Assembly: GCF_020520425.1 (NCBI RefSeq)
Contig: NC_079490.1
Coordinates: forward strand, 3,038,001 to 3,102,000
Source of the DNA: Spinacia oleracea
Lineage: Eukaryota > Streptophyta > Magnoliopsida > Caryophyllales > Amaranthaceae
Length of the DNA: 64,000 nt
Direction: 5' to 3'
The notes under the pieces are model-generated. The model had not been told where the DNA came from and did not search any database. It was given only the letters and a program-made list of their open reading frames with translations. A program made the translations under genes and the position numbers. Shown here piece by piece: positions 13,734 through 24,463 of this stretch (positions within the stretch are counted from its first letter, which is position 1; every line of letters begins with the position of its first letter).

Positions 13734-16700
13734 ATGGCAAACAACAATCAAAACATCATCATGGGTTCTGAGCTTATGGTCAAGCTGAACCTGACAAATT
13801 TTCTTGAATGGGAAGCTAAGCTAGTTGAAATAGTCAAACTCAATGGACTTGAGTATGTACTATCACATCCCATGCCAAGCTACTATGCCAGAGACATGAC
13901 CCCTGAGAGATTTTACGCCTGGGATGCGGATCTCAAAAAGGTTATGAGTCTCATGCTGAACAATATCCCTGATGATTGGGCTAGAAGGTTTGTAGCTTAT
14001 GAACCTTTTACGCTCATCAAGAATCTGAGGGATATCTGTCGTGGAAGTACGGAGGACAGGGACCTGAACGTCCATGAGTTGATTGAATCAATGTCTGGGC
14101 TAAAGGTTAGTTCTCCCAACAGGTGTTATAGGATGGAGGTCCAAGAAACACATGTTCAGCTCCTTCGCACCAAACAGAGGGTAGGCGTCCCACTGAGGTT
14201 CCATGTGGATCTTATGTGTTCATATTTTGATCGCCTAAGTCTACTAGGAACACCAATAAGCGAAAGGATGGCAGTCTCTGTCTTGCTCAATTCACTACAC
14301 AGTGGGTTTGGTCGCTTCAAGCAACAATACCTAAGTGAACCAAGAGAAGAAACAATTGCAGAATTTATTCACCTTGTCAGAAAGGCTGAAATAGTACTGG
14401 ACTGTGAAGCCAAAGATTTACTCAAGGCTAGAAAGAGACCATTCAAGAAAGGTGGAAAGTCCAAGGGCAATGCTAAATCAAAGCAGGACAAGTCCACATC
14501 AAGCTGTCTTTATTGTGATGGAATAGGCCATTACAAAAGAGAATGTCCGAAGCTAAAGGAAGATCAGAAGAACGGAACAGTCGTTCCATCTTCAGGTATT
14601 TTCGTTATAGACTGTATACTTGCTAATTCAACTTCTTGGGTATTAGATACAGGTTGTGGCTCACACTTATGTTCCAATCCACAGGGACTAAGAAGAAGTA
14701 GAAAGTTAAGCAAGGGAGAAGTCGACCTACGAGTGGGAAATGGAGCACGGATTGCTGCATTAGCCGTAGGAACTTACTATTTGTCGTTGCCCTCCGGGCT
14801 AGTTTTGGAACTGGAAGAATGTTTCCATGTTCCAAGTCTTACTAAAAACATCATTTCAGTTTCTTGCTTAGATGCTAAGGGATTTTCCTTTATAATAAAA
14901 GACAATAGTTGTTCGTTTTATTTTAAAGAGATGTTTTATGGATCTGCTAGATTAGTCAATGGACTTTATTTATTAGATCACGACAAACAAGTATATAACA
15001 TAAATACCAAAAAGGCCAAAAAGGATGATTCAGATCTCACCTATCTGTGGCATTGTCGATTAGGCCATATAAACTTGAAACGCTTAGAAAGACTTCAAAG
15101 GGAAGGAATTCTAGAACCATTTGACTTAGAGGATTATGGTAAATGCGAATCATGTTTACTTGGCAAAATGACAAAGCAACCTTTCTCTAAAGTTGGAGAA
15201 AGAGCAAATGAACTATTGGGTTTAATCCATACAGATGTATGTGGACCAATGAGTACAAATGCTAGAGGTGGTTTCAGCTACTTTATCACTTTCACTGATG
15301 ACTTCAGTAGGTATGGTTATGTCTACCTAATGAAGCATAAGTCTGAATCCTTTGACAAATTCAAGGAATTTCAGAGTGAAGTAGAGAATCAATTAGGCAA
15401 GAAGATTAAGGCACTGCGGTCTGATAGAGGCGGTGAATATCTGAGCTATGAATTTGATGACCATCTGAAAGAATGTGGAATTCTATCAGAATTGACTCCT
15501 CCTGGAACACCACAATGGAACGGTGTGTCAGAACGGAGGAACAGAACCTTGCTAGACATGGTCAATGATGGGTCAGGCCGAACTTCCATTAGAATTTTGG
15601 GGACATGCACTAAATACAGCTGCACTCACTATAAATAGAGCTCCGTCTAAAGCTGTCGAAAAGACTCCATACGAATTATGGTTTGGAAAGCCTCCAAATG
15701 TGTCTTTTCTTAAGATTTGGGGATGTGAAGTATACGTCAAACGATTAATTTCAGACAAACTTCATCCAAAATCTGACAAATGTATCCTTGTGGGCTATCC
15801 AAAGGAAACAAAGGGGTATTACTTCTACAATACATCTGAGAACAAAGTGTTTGTTGCTCGAGATGGTGTCTTTTTGGAGAAGGATCACATTTCCAAAATG
15901 ACAAGTGGGAGAAAAGTAGACCTCGAAGAAATTCGAGTCGAACAACAAACTCTAGAGAATGCTCAAGATGACATTCAGGATGAAACTCAGAGATCTTTAG
16001 AAGAATCTGGTGAGAATCATGGTCAATCTAGAAATGTTACCCCGCGTAGATCGCAAAGATATAGATCTCAACCGGAAAGGTACTTAGGTATTTTGACGAA
16101 CGAGAGCTATGACGTTCTATTACTTGAAAGTGATGAACCTGCGACTTACAAGCAAGCTATGACGAGCCCTAGCTCCAAGCAATGGCAAGAAGCCATGCAA
16201 TCTGAATTAGACTCCATGTCTGAAAACCAAGTATGGGATTTGGTCGATTTGCCAGATGGCTACCAAGCCATTGGAAGCAAATGGGTTTTCAAACTGAAAA
16301 AGGACAAGGATGGGAAACTTGAAGTTTTCAAAGCTAGATTGGTTGCAAAAGGTTACAGGCAAGTCCACGGTGTGGATTACGATGAAACCTTTTCACCAGT
16401 TGCAATGCTAAAGTCTATTCGAATAATGTTAGCAATCGCTGCATATTACGATTACGAAATATGGCAGATGGATGTCAAAACTGCTTTCTTAAACGGCGTT
16501 TTAACAGAAACTGTGTTTATGACACAGCCTGAAGGTTTTGAGGATCCAAAGAATGCTAAAAAGGTATGCAAGCTAAAGAAGTCAATCTACGGATTGAAGC
16601 AGGCATCCAGGAGCTGGAATATACGTTTTGATGAAGCAGTCAGTGACTTTGGTTTCATCAAGAACGCAGACGAATCTTGTGTATACAAGAAGGTCAGTGG

Positions 16701-17715
16701 GAGCAAAATTGCTTTCCTAGTATTATATGTCGACGACATATTGCTTATCGGAAATGACATTCCTATGTTGAACTCTGTCAAGATTTGGCTTGGGAAATGT
16801 TTTTCGATGAAGGATCTAGGAGAAGCACAGTACATATTGGGCATCAAGATTTACAGAGATAGATCTAAAAAGATGATTGGACTTAGTCAAAGCACTTATA
16901 TCAATAAGGTGCTTGATAGGTTCAAGATGGCGGACTCCAAGCGAGGCTACCTACCCATGTCTCATGGAATGACTCTAAGCAAGACTCAGTGCCCAAAAAC
17001 ACTTGATGAGCGTAGACGAATGAATGGGATTCCATATGCATCATTGATTGGTTCAATAATGTATGCTATGATATGTACACGCCCGGATGTTGCGTACGCA
17101 CTCAGTGCTACGAGCAGATACCAGTCAGACCCAGGAGAGGCGCATTGGACTGCTGCCAAGAACATTCTGAAGTACCTGAAAAGGCACAAAGATGACTTCC
17201 TGGTCTATGGTGGAGATGATGAATTAATTGTTAAAGGCTATACGGACGCAAGTTTCCAAACCGACAAAGATGATTTCAGATCACAGTCTGGGTTTGTCTT
17301 CTGCCTCAACGGAGGAGCAGTAAGCTGGAAAAGTGCTAAGCAAAGCACCATTGCGGATTCTACAACTGAAGCGGAGTACATTGCTGCACATGAAGCAGCA
17401 AAGGAAGCTATATGGCTAAGGAAGTTCATAGGAGAACTTGGTGTAGTCCCCTCCATTAAAGGACCAATAGCCCTGTATTGTGATAATAACGGAGCTATTG
17501 CACAGGCAAAAGAGCCTAGACACCACCAGAGAGTCAAGCATGTACTTCGTAGATTTCACCTTCTACGAGAGTTCGTTGAAAGAAAAGAAGTCGAGATAAG
17601 CAAAATTGGAACTGATGACAACATATCAGATCCATTAACTAAACCTCTGCCGCAAGCGAAGCACAACTCGCACACTGCAGCTATGGGAATCAAGCATATT
17701 GGAGAATGGCTTTGA
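13734..17715 (+). mobile_element. copia gag-pol coding region
   Basis: Gag starts at MANNNQN (13734) and has a CCHC knuckle CLYCDGIGHYKREC near 14505-14546. Protease LDTGCGSHL follows near 14642. Integrase shows WHCRLGH, the CX2C pair and DDFSRYGYVYL near 15300. Reverse transcriptase has the YVDDILLIGND core near 16726-16760, and RNase H has DASFQT and TEAEYIA near 17247-17385. This is the Ty1/copia domain order. The region is a fossil with about one break. Confidence 0.9.
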
Positions 17716-18580
17716 TGTCTCTGTTTAATGTTTTAAAGTTTTAGAGTTTAAATCTTTGTAAAACATTATTGGTTAATCATTCACAAATAAATGAAAGGAA
17801 TTCATTTTTCCATTTAATTCGTGGTTTATTAAATGATGAGTCCCTTCAACTTGACGATATATTCAAGATAGACTGTCAGGACCAGTCCTGTGACTAAGAA
17901 ATGTCTATCAAGTGAACTTGAATGTCAAAGGTTGAAAATGGTCCCTAATCGGAGTTTTCTATAAAATTGGACGCATAGAAAACGTTAGACGATTAGAATG
18001 CAAGATGACTAGTAGTTCTGTTTCTTGAACTATGTGGACATGGCAATGTCATAATCATTTGCATAGATACTTACTTTGGGAAGACTAGTATCGGACAAGA
18101 CCTATGAAACTTTACTGTAAGAGATGAAAGTCTGTCATAAGTAAATTTCATTAAATTATTAGACACTAAATCCTCAATACCTGAGTGATTTGAGATTACT
18201 TGTTTGAGAACTGGTTACTTTGACGTTGACCAACCGTCGCACCGTAAAAGGAGGCTATAAAGGCAACGCTCAGGTAATCACCTATCAAACGAAGTCTAAT
18301 CTCAAGATCGCAAGATTGGGATTGTCCTCCCATAAATCAGGATGAGATGCTTAAAAGTTGTACAAGGCCACTCGGAGAGCTAGAAACTGTGAAATGCATG
18401 GCCGTGCTCGGATGAATCATAGGCTATGATTATCTGTTTATTTGATCAGTTGAACTCTGAAACCGAGGAACACCTCTGGACATAATAAGGATGACAACTC
18501 TTACCTTATGTTCAAGAGCAAGCATCGAGCGACAAAGGAATTAGGAAATGCACACTTGTCCCTAAGGACAAGTGGGAGAC
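17716..18580 (+). mobile_element. 3' non-coding segment of the copia element
   Basis: It lies between the coding end and the 3' LTR. No domain is seen. The last ten bases, ending GTGGGAGAC, form the polypurine tract used to prime plus-strand synthesis in this family. Confidence 0.75.
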
Positions 18581-19921
18581 TGAAGGAAATAATGCCCTTG
18601 GTCCAAGTATGCATTCTATGTTAAGTCTAATAAATGCGGTTCAGTATTAATTAACAAGTTAATAATTCAGTGAGATCAAGTGAGCTGAATGCCTAGCTAG
18701 AGGCCGCTTCAGTTCAAGTGGAATTAATGATATTAATCCACAGCTTACTCTTGACTGAACCCGTAGGGTCACACAAATAGTACGTAAACGGATCAAGTAT
18801 TTAATGGCATTAAATACTCCATCTATGAATATTCGGAACCGACGGATCTTGGTTTCAGTGGGAGCTAAGATCGTCACAGGCAAGAAATGAATACTCCGGA
18901 AACGATGATATTGCCGGAAACGGAAATATGGATCGTATCGGAAATATGAATATTATCCAAGTCGTAGATGTTGCCGGAAACGGAAACATGGTACGTATCG
19001 GAAAATATTATTGGAAATGGAAATATTACCAGAATCGGAAATATTGCCGGAAACGGAAATATTGTCAGAATCGGAAATATTGCCGGAATCGGAAAATAAT
19101 TCCGGAAACGGAAATATTAAATATTTGTTCGAAACGGAAATTAATTCCGGAATCGGAAATATTAAATATTGTTCGTATCGGAAATAGATTCCGAAAATGG
19201 AAATTTAATCGGAAGCGTATCGTACGAATTAGCATCGGACGAGGCCTGCCGGACGAAGGCCCAGCACGAAGCCAGGCCGTCGCCCAGCAAGCACGCACGC
19301 CACAAGCCCAGCGCGCGCCAAGGCCACGGATGCGTGGGCCTTGCTGCGTGGGCTGCAGCTCGCACGCATGGGCAGTCCTTGTGGCTGCCGTGTGTGTGTG
19401 AGTTTGTGCTCATGCGTGATTCCTGAATCTGCAAGAGTCAGTGTATGATTAAATGTCTATTCCTAATTGGATAAATTAATTAAATAGAATTCATGTAGGA
19501 TTCTAATTCCAATTAATTCGCATCCTACTAGGATTACGATTCCTTTTCCATAACTCTATAAATAAAGGCCTAGGGGTCATAATTTATATACAAGTTTCAA
19601 AGTATTCAAAAGTGAGTTTTTTGAGAGAAAATTAAAACACATCTTGCTCATAAAAGTGCCGAATTTTCTAGTACCTTAAGGGCGATTCTAGTTGGTCAAT
19701 CTTAAGGCGGATCCGGACGTGCTGTGGACTATCTACGGAGGGACGACACTTGGAGTCCTAAAAGACTTGTTCTTGTTCGGTTCGGGCGCAGCTAGGGAGG
19801 GCACGCAACAAAGAGTATGCATCTAATTATGCTATATGATTATGTGTAAATAATATGATTCCTGGGTTAATGGTTGTTTCCGCATGATTTATGTAAATGT
19901 CATATGTATCATAACCTAACA
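18581..19921 (+). repeat. 3' LTR of the copia element
   Basis: This LTR is 1341 bp and matches the 5' LTR base for base on inspection, except for one substitution in the stretch after the CGGAAATA repeats. It begins right after the polypurine tract and ends at the ATGCG target duplication. Confidence 0.93.
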
Positions 19922-20246
19922 ATGCGTGCATCCATCTTGTTCAGGCGTTGGGTCACCGGATCGGGAGCTTCTCCGTCTTCTTCCTCGCGGGTTTCCTCCT
20001 CATCGTCGGTCACATCTTCGAAGTCATCGGGCATCTCGAACGTTAGCTTTTTTGGCTTCCCACCTTTGTAGCGGGACTGGTGCTTGTTGCTCTTCACGGA
20101 TTCGAGCTCTTTCTGGAGGGTTTCATTGGATGCCCTCTCTTGGGCTAGCTCGGCTTGGGCTTTCTCGTAAGCCGCTTTCATCTCTGCGATCGTCATCTCT
20201 CCAGTAGTCATGGTGAAAGGGGTGCTTTGTGTAAAACCTAGTTAAT

Positions 20247-20265
20247 GTCCCCACAGACGGCGCCA
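20247..20265 (-). other. Primer-binding site of the Tat-type element
   Basis: On the minus strand the sequence TGGCGCCGTCTGTGGGGAC begins three bases after the LTR end. TGGCGCCG-type primer sites are usual in Tat and Athila elements. The tRNA species is not assigned here. Confidence 0.65.
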
Positions 20266-20268
20266 AAC

Positions 20269-20920
20269 TGTTTATGCCAAAATTCGTATGGAGGCGACTT
20301 TCGGCTAGGATCGACACTAACTAAGCAAAGAATTAATAACACAAATAAAAAGACACGACACAGAGAAGTGTTGACGCGGAAAACCCAGGAATAAGGTAAA
20401 AAACCGCGGATAGCTATGAGGCTATCAATCCACTAAGTATTCTGTATGATTGTTTATGCTCTTCTTTTTGAGAATTGATATTGAAAATCTAAAGTACAAT
20501 AATGAATGCTAAAACAGTTGATAGCTTAAGAGTTTGAGTGCTTGAGTTCACGTCTCCCTCCATCATGCCGTTCTTTATGCTTTTATATGCCAAATGCTAA
20601 CGGTTCTATCGGTTGGGAAGATCCCTGGAAGATAGGGGTTTCTCCTTGGCCGTTGCTCACGTCTTCAACAAACTCCCTAGTCTTCGGTCAAAGCTTGGAC
20701 CTTTTCCCATCTTATGACGGCGTGGCCCATGTTGGGCTTCTGGGCTTGGAACTTGACCTATCTCCTCTTACTTGCTCAAGCGTTGTTCTTCTCTTGTCGT
20801 CAGACCCCTGTCGCTGGTCGTATGTCGCCTAAGCTTTGTCTTCCGTCGCCTCACTTGACAAGCTCACTTGACACGACGCCACCTGCGACACGATGATACC
20901 TGGATGGCACGACAATATCA
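20269..20920 (-). repeat. 5' LTR of the Tat-type element
   Basis: The 652-bp segment has TG...CA ends on the minus strand (it begins TGATATTGTCGTGCC and ends just before the primer-binding site). A TATA-like ATATAAAAG on the minus strand lies near 20584-20592 and would serve as the LTR promoter. The outer flank begins GACGT at 20921, a candidate target duplication whose partner lies outside the window. The borders are inferred from the TG/CA rule because the second LTR is not available for comparison. Confidence 0.7.
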
Positions 20921-21324
20921 GACGTCAAAGCAGTTATGTCGTTAGTTCAATAAAGTGGGATAACACAATCCAAGTTACATCGTTCGAGAAATGTGTAATA
21001 AATTGGGTTTTCAACAAGAACAACGACGACGTTTTGATTTCTTTACCTCCTTACACAAACAAGACCTTAGACTACGAAAACAACGGAAATATAATCTACT
21101 TTATTTTTGCCAATTGCAGAGATCAGGCTCGTTCGTTTAAGTACACATATCCTGAAGAGGAGTTTTATAACCCTTTTATGAGAGCGACAATTGCCAGCCT
21201 TGTTGAGAGGGGTTACATTAAGGCTAACTCAAATTACGAAAATGATTTGATAGAAACCGATGCCATATTCAAAAGGGGTGCGGAGTTAAGAGAACGTTGG
21301 AGGGCCAAGAGCCGTATTCGATGA
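20921..21324 (+). pseudogene. Unrecognised reading frame truncated at the Tat element border
   Basis: An open frame of about 134 codons continues out of the LTR and ends at TGA 21322-21324. The nominal ATG at 20893 lies inside the LTR, so the true start is unknown and the upstream part is lost or lies beyond the element. The visible protein is polar and rich in Asn/Asp, with FYNPFMRATIASLVERGYIK near the middle and a basic Arg-rich tail (ERWRAKSRIR). The composition looks like real coding sequence, but I recognise no family. A T-rich stretch like a 3' untranslated region follows. It may be the 3' end of a host gene hit by the Tat insertion, or part of another repeat. Confidence 0.4.
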
Positions 21325-21587
21325 AAATATTGGCAATTGGCCGGATTCGTTACTGAAAGGTACAATCGATATACGGTGAAGATTCTCGAAAAAAGTTTTT
21401 ATTTTTATTTTTATTTTGAGTTTTGAGTTTGGAATAAATGTTTTCTTTTAGAGGTAAGGTCGAGTTATGATTTGTTTAGGGTTCTAGTACGTTAGAAGAG
21501 TAGAGTATGTGTTAGTTTAGATACGGTATGGTCCAGTGTCGTGTGTCTATTATATTTATGTTATGTTTTTTCTATATAAATTGATGT

Positions 21588-21590
<3 letters not shown>

Positions 21591-21658
<68 letters not shown>
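21591..21658. repeat. (TA)n microsatellite
   Basis: About 34 uninterrupted AT dinucleotides. It is likely to be highly variable in length between individuals. Confidence 0.95.
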
Positions 21659-21664
<6 letters not shown>

Positions 21665-21898
21665 ATAGGATTATCTTTTCCCGAAAACTATTGTTTAATT
21701 TTCTTTTTCTTCTAATCACGTTCGAAGACTTGAGAGTGTGATCGCACATCTCGTTGTTAGATCAATCCCCTCCGTAATGGCGTAATGCTATGCATAATTT
21801 GATTCGTATTCCAAGTGTGATTCTAGTACATAATCTCAAATATTATTTTATTTTTTGAAGGGAAGTAAATAATCTCAAATTGAGCCAAATTAATAATA

Positions 21899-22985
21899 CT
21901 AGGTTAGCACCCGTGCGATGCACGGTTTTATACAAAGATATTGTAAAATTTGTTTACAATAATTTTTTTTCCTAACCTGAACATTAGTAAATTGTATTTC
22001 GTATAACATATATATTTTCAGATATACCCGTATGAGGAATATTATTTTAAGTTACTCTGTAATCCGTAAAACATAATATGGAGTCGCAATTACAATTTTG
22101 AATAATTATCTTCCAAAAAATTTATTTTTAAATTCGATTTTTTAAATATCTCATTTAACGTCAATCATTAAAACACTTGGTGTCTCAACCAAGTAATTCA
22201 AAAAATAAAAAATCTCAACCAAACTTTCCTCTAACTTCTTTTCTTTTTTACGGGAGCTTTGCACTAACTCAAATAGAGGAAGCTCCAAAAAAAATTGTAC
22301 CACTAAATTGATTTTCTTTATAGTAAAATCGATTTTATTAATAAAAAAAAATCATATTATCACAGGTAATTAGAGATCCCCTAAATAACTACGGAATACT
22401 TCGTATCTTCATTATCAAATCAACAATCCATGATTGAATTGGAGTTATTAACAACATGTTGGCTTCTGAATGGCAAATTCAATCATAAGAAACAAAATAA
22501 TATAAGTATTTTTTATATACGGAGTACATGGTTAATGGAATACAAATTCAAATAAGAAGATACTCCCTCCGTCCCGGAATACTCGACCCGGTTTGACCGG
22601 CACAGAGTTTAAGGGACTTGAATTGACTTATTTAATTTAATAAGTAGTAGTTGATAGTGGGGTTTTATTTTAATGTAGTTAGTGGGAAATGTGTAAAGGG
22701 TGGGGTTGGGGGAGAGTAGGGGTTGAATTTTTAATTATTTTTTGTATGGGGTAGGAGGTAGGTGGGTTAATAAGGGTGGAGTGAGAAATAATATAATATT
22801 GTTAGAATATTTCCATTTTTAGAAACAGGTCAAGTATTAAGGGACGGCCCGATAAGGAAAACAGGTCAAGTATTCCGGGACGGAGGGAGTAGAGAGGAAG
22901 AGATGTACACTTGTTGGGTTTAATACTTCGTATACTGGTAGAGGTACAACTGAGAGGGAATTCACATCTATTTATATAGTAAATT
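21899..22985 (-). mobile_element. Non-autonomous Helitron, probable
   Basis: On the minus strand the 3' end reads as a hairpin CCGTGCATCGCACGG, eight bases, then CTAG followed by T in the flank. This is the hallmark Helitron terminus. The same end structure occurs at 55727. The 5' end is less certain: ACTATATAAATAGATGTG on the minus strand near 22985 fits the AT-rich Helitron 5' pattern, but the leading TC is not clear. There is no coding capacity. A Stowaway MITE is inserted inside (22563-22889). Confidence 0.5.
22563..22889. mobile_element. Stowaway-type MITE (327 bp)
   Basis: The inverted ends CTCCCTCCGTCCCGGAATAC match over about 26 bp with one mismatch. TA duplications flank it at 22561-22562 and 22890-22891. 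This is the Tc1/mariner-related Stowaway pattern. It has no coding sequence. Confidence 0.9.
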
Positions 22986-24319
22986 CAGTATTCTAATTGA
23001 TAGATTAATGTAATTATTATTTCAGTATTTTGAAGAGCCATGCTTGTTTAAAATACACATTAACAAATTAATCTAGTACAATGAACTACTGAGTATAATC
23101 GTTTTAGAAAAATGGCTTTGTACATTCTCCTCTAGAAAATTCCCCCAACTGTAATTTAATAATTTCTCTTCCCAATGCATGGAAATATGATTTCAATGTG
23201 AACATATTTTTAAATTAATCTAAAAACATTAGTTTCCATTATAGTGCACGGATAAACATGTACACTTCACATTCCACTTTAATGGGAACACAAATAATTA
23301 TTAAAATCTGATTAATATCAATTAATAAGGGAGGATGAATTGTGTAGCAAGCAATGTACATTTGAGCGGGAAAATATTGAAGAAGAGAGTGACACGTGTA
23401 CAGTTTGGAGGGAAGATGATGTCAGCAGTATTTCTTTTAGTAATAGTTATAGAAGATGAGGCCAATAATATGATGGTTGTACAATATTTTTTTGTTAAAA
23501 AGTAAGACGAAATCATTCAATTGCACACTACACACCTTAATGTAACATAGCATGATTCTAACTTAACTTAATTGTCACAATACTACCACAATAAAGAAAA
23601 ACCTCAGTCCGGAATTAATTATCACAAAAGACTTCATATTACACCTTGATCGATGATTAAATATAAGCTTAAAAATTGTATAAACACGACGCGCGAAGGG
23701 TGGTTGCTTGTGGGTCGAGCTTCGTGCCGAGCCCACAAGCCTTGGGCTTAAACAGGCTCGACCCATGCTAAACACACTTGTTTCACACTAGGCCACTCCA
23801 GGCCGAAAACTCAATAAGGTGGCTCAAAGTCTCAAACACGACCCAAGCACACATGACCTCAAGCCAGGTTGGGTTGTGTCTTCGTACCTAAGCTTAATTT
23901 TACTCAACATAACGTGCCATGTCTTACTTTTTCAAAAAATTATGGCCCTGGCCCAATCCACGGCCCATAATTTTGTGCTTGTGTGAAACCGTGTTTTTTT
24001 CATGTCGAGGCCCGGCCCAGCCCAATGCCTCTTTACACACGGCCCGCACACTTCTCATCTTTGTAAACTTTTCTTTCCGAAGGTTCTCATCTTTGTCAAC
24101 TTGACTTTAAACAACTTCAAATGAGCAATGAATCAATGAACTAATGAAGTAAAGTTTTGAGCTTTATATATACAACCCATCCCTATTATTTTTCCTACTC
24201 ATGGTACAAGTTCATCTTCAACCCACAAAAAACCCAAAGAAAAACCAAAGAAAAAAGACATGGCTAATCTATACAATCAAAGTATACTACTACTCCTACT
24301 ACTACAAATTGAGGGATCT
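22986..24319. other. Repeat-rich intergenic stretch without a supported gene
   Basis: AT-rich sequence downstream of the receptor kinase gene. 23690-24030 has GC-richer patches with GGCCC/GCCCA words that may be an eroded transposon. No exon chain, RNA gene or clean terminal repeats could be supported. Confidence 0.5.
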
Positions 24320-24460
24320 AACGATTATCTGTTGGTTCAGCGGTGATTGAGTTGAACATGGTAGGAATGACTCGTGTTCAATCCCCCGCAACAACAATTG
24401 GGAGGGGACTGAAACCCATCCACCCATAACTCACCCCGAATAAAGATTAACCCTAAACTA
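24320..24460 (+). repeat. tRNA-derived SINE, probable
   Basis: A box-A-like TGGTTCAGCGGTG (24333-24345) is followed about 40 bases on by a box-B-like CGTGTTCAATCCCC (24373-24386), the spacing of a tRNA-type pol III promoter, and then a tRNA-unrelated body. It does not fold as an intact tRNA. It lies just past the stop codon of the receptor kinase, so it may be part of that gene's 3' untranslated region. No clear A-tail or duplication was found. Confidence 0.4.
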
Positions 24461-24463
24461 AAA

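Larger units (their letters stand above)
9529..19921 (+). mobile_element. Complete Ty1/copia LTR retrotransposon inserted in the Tat gag region
   Basis: The element is 10,393 bp, with two 1341-bp LTRs, a tRNA-Met-type primer site after the 5' LTR, gag-pol in copia order (protease, integrase, reverse transcriptase, RNase H) and a purine tract (AGTGGGAGA) directly before the 3' LTR. The 5-bp target duplication ATGCG is at 9524-9528 and 19922-19926. On reading, the LTRs differ at about one position, which puts insertion within roughly the last tens of thousands of years under usual plant rates. It looks structurally whole with about one break in the coding region. LTR length and primer site fit an Angela/TAR-like lineage, but this is not settled. 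Confidence 0.93.
4466..20211 (-). mobile_element. Tat-type gag-pol coding region (interrupted by the copia insertion)
   Basis: The first part of gag (minus strand, from 20211) is a coiled, charged segment. The rest of gag resumes on the far side of the copia element, below 9529, and includes the capsid-like retrotransposon gag domain, a CX2C-type zinc-knuckle-like segment and the aspartic-protease-like motif DNGSSANV near 8140. Pol occupies about 7.6 to 4.5 kb. Reverse transcriptase has the core YIDDMLVKS near 7050, a first RNase H follows, then the second RNase H segment FVDGSSN that is typical of Tat elements, and an integrase with LTDYFSKWIEA and DNGSQF. The region is a fossil with about one break in pol, plus the insertion in gag. 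Confidence 0.85.
1..20920 (-). mobile_element. Ty3/gypsy LTR retrotransposon, Tat/Retand type, partial (far LTR outside window)
   Basis: This is a retroelement fossil on the minus strand. Parts in its own 5' to 3' order are an LTR (20920-20269), a primer-binding site (about 20265-20247), gag with a protease-like DNGSS motif, then reverse transcriptase, RNase H and integrase down to about 4466, and a long 3' region holding an antisense reading frame. The 3' LTR would lie left of base 1. Two later insertions interrupt it: a solo LTR at 2580-4061 and a complete copia element at 9529-19921. Apart from these it shows about one or two breaks, so it looks inactive. The Tat/Retand call rests on the pol sequence style, the TGGCGCCG-type primer site and the antisense frame, which this clade is known for. 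Age cannot be read because only one LTR is in view. Confidence 0.85.

Noticed and set aside
20893-20920. ATG at 20893 as the start of the 143-codon frame
   Set aside because: These bases belong to the Tat LTR end, so the start is a chance join.
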